This document shows, piece after piece, positions 1 through 64,000 of a stretch of 64,000 nucleotides of DNA. This DNA comes from Solea solea. Taxonomy: Eukaryota; Chordata; Actinopteri; Pleuronectiformes; Soleidae. Made by a program: the position numbers and the translations under genes. Within the stretch, counting starts at the first letter, position 1. Every line of letters begins with the position of its first letter. The DNA is taken from NCBI RefSeq assembly GCF_958295425.1, contig NC_081138.1, positions 21,929,886 through 21,993,885 of the forward strand. Reading direction: 5' to 3'. Below the pieces are notes generated by a model. It saw nothing but the letters and a program-made list of their open reading frames with translations, did no database searches and was not told the origin of the DNA.

Positions 1-1187
1 GGCTTCATCAGGCTCAAATTGTGATAGACTGGTTCACGGGGGGCCATGAGAGTTCATTTTCACACATGGATTGGCCAACATGGAGTCCAGGTGGCAATTT
101 AATGTGCGGGTCCAACTTGTAGTGTGTAACTTTTAAATATAAGCAAATGTCCTGTTACTTTCAAACCATTGACGTGAGTTTGCGCGACGCTGATTAAGAC
201 CGTCAGCTCCCCACGACTCTCTATGTGTTTCTCAGTATAGCGGTGTTTAGAGCTTGTGTTGCCTGATGACATTTCCTAACGGCAAACAGGTTGGGGTGTG
301 ACTAAAAACACAAGGAAGCTGCCATGAAAAGTTTCAGAAGTGGATTCTATTGCTCAAAAAACACAGTCATGCAGCAGTTTGACAGGATAAATGCATTTTA
401 TTTAAAGTATTGAAGTAGAGCCAGGACCAGAATATTTTGTCCACATTTCTTACCGATGATCTGCATCCAAACTCATCCAAGTCACTTAAAATTTGGAATA
501 TGAAATGACGGCAATAAGAAAAATGTCTGATATTTGACATTCACCTGCAAAGCATTTACAGGGAAATGAGTTGATAGCATGTATTTGAAATGTCACCTTG
601 CTGGTGAAGGTGATGTAGCGGCAGGCAGACATCACCTATCACTGTCAAGAGATGGCAGCTCTCAGAAAAACACACTTCGTCTCCCACTGCAGCCGTCCGA
701 CTGCAGCCCGAGCATCACTGCTGTATCAAGAGATGCGTACGGGGGTAGGAAGTGAGTCGTGGAGGGAAAGAGGGGAGAATAAAGGAGTGGAGGATGTATT
801 TAAGAGTTGATAAGAGACGGTGCACACTTAATATTCAGAGCAGCTTAAATACTCCTTCTGCACAGATGGGAAACTAGCGATTGAAGAGTGGATGGACGGG
901 GAGTTTTGAGAAGTGTGGAGGAGAGATAAAACAGTCCAGTACTGACTGAATGTTTTGGAGTATGGAGAGAAGGAAGAGTGTAAAACAAGAGCTGGTAAAG
1001 GGAAAGGACTGGTGGGTGGATGTACTGTAGAAAGAGGTGGAAAGAAAAGTGGTAAAAAGAAAGATAATTGCAGATAGGGAAAATAATAAAAAGGTCAATA
1101 GTGAATAGTCTTTGAAAAATAATCTGCTGGATTAAAGTTGAAAAAATATGTGCAAAATATATAACATTATTTTTTCCACCCCTTTAG
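1..1187. other. Intron upstream of w1 (3' part)
   Basis: AT-rich intronic sequence with no exon-like ORF that joins w1. It ends in a pyrimidine-rich acceptor (TTTTTTCCACCCCTTTAG) directly before w1. No gene or clear repeat was seen. Confidence 0.7.

Positions 1188-64000
<62,813 letters not shown>

Overview
This window is vertebrate genomic DNA, almost certainly from a teleost fish and probably a percomorph. It has small exons (69-370 bp) separated by introns of 89 bp to 12 kb, dense CA/GT, GATA and TA microsatellites, and many dispersed repeats that I recognise as typical of fish genomes. There is no bacterial-type gene organisation.

A single plus-strand gene spans the window: the 3' half of ush2a (usherin), the giant stereocilia-link and photoreceptor periciliary membrane protein. 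I could chain 31 exons, about 1,890 codons, by splice-site sequence and continuous codon phase. In order they encode a cysteine-rich module with CC pairs (exons w1-w2), the C-terminal half of an interrupted fibronectin III (FN3) domain, sixteen further FN3 domains (w3-w27), a juxtamembrane stretch, one transmembrane helix (w28), and the start of the cytoplasmic tail (w29-w31). The gene is open at both ends. The 5' half lies upstream, and the last coding segment with the expected C-terminal PDZ-binding motif lies beyond base 64000. Exon labels w1-w31 are local to this window.

Layout: 1-5.2 kb holds w1-w4. 5.2-13.6 kb is an 8.4 kb intron carrying an intact intronless DPY30-like ORF (7761-8039), an unidentified 139-codon ORF (9423-9842) and a MITE with perfect terminal inverted repeats (11463-11748). 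13.6-33.2 kb holds w5-w12 with repeat-rich introns. 33.2-45.4 kb is a 12 kb intron with no recognised gene. 45.4-50.9 kb is an exon-dense block (w13-w20). 50.9-57.5 kb is a repeat-rich intron. 57.5-64 kb holds w21-w31 with the membrane anchor and tail.

The points most worth following up are the DPY30 retrogene candidate nested in the ush2a intron, two phase 0-0 cassette exons (one only a candidate) in the cytoplasmic tail, a GC-AG intron, microsatellites sitting inside or beside splice sites, and an apparently unnamed repeat family present in four copies inside this one gene.
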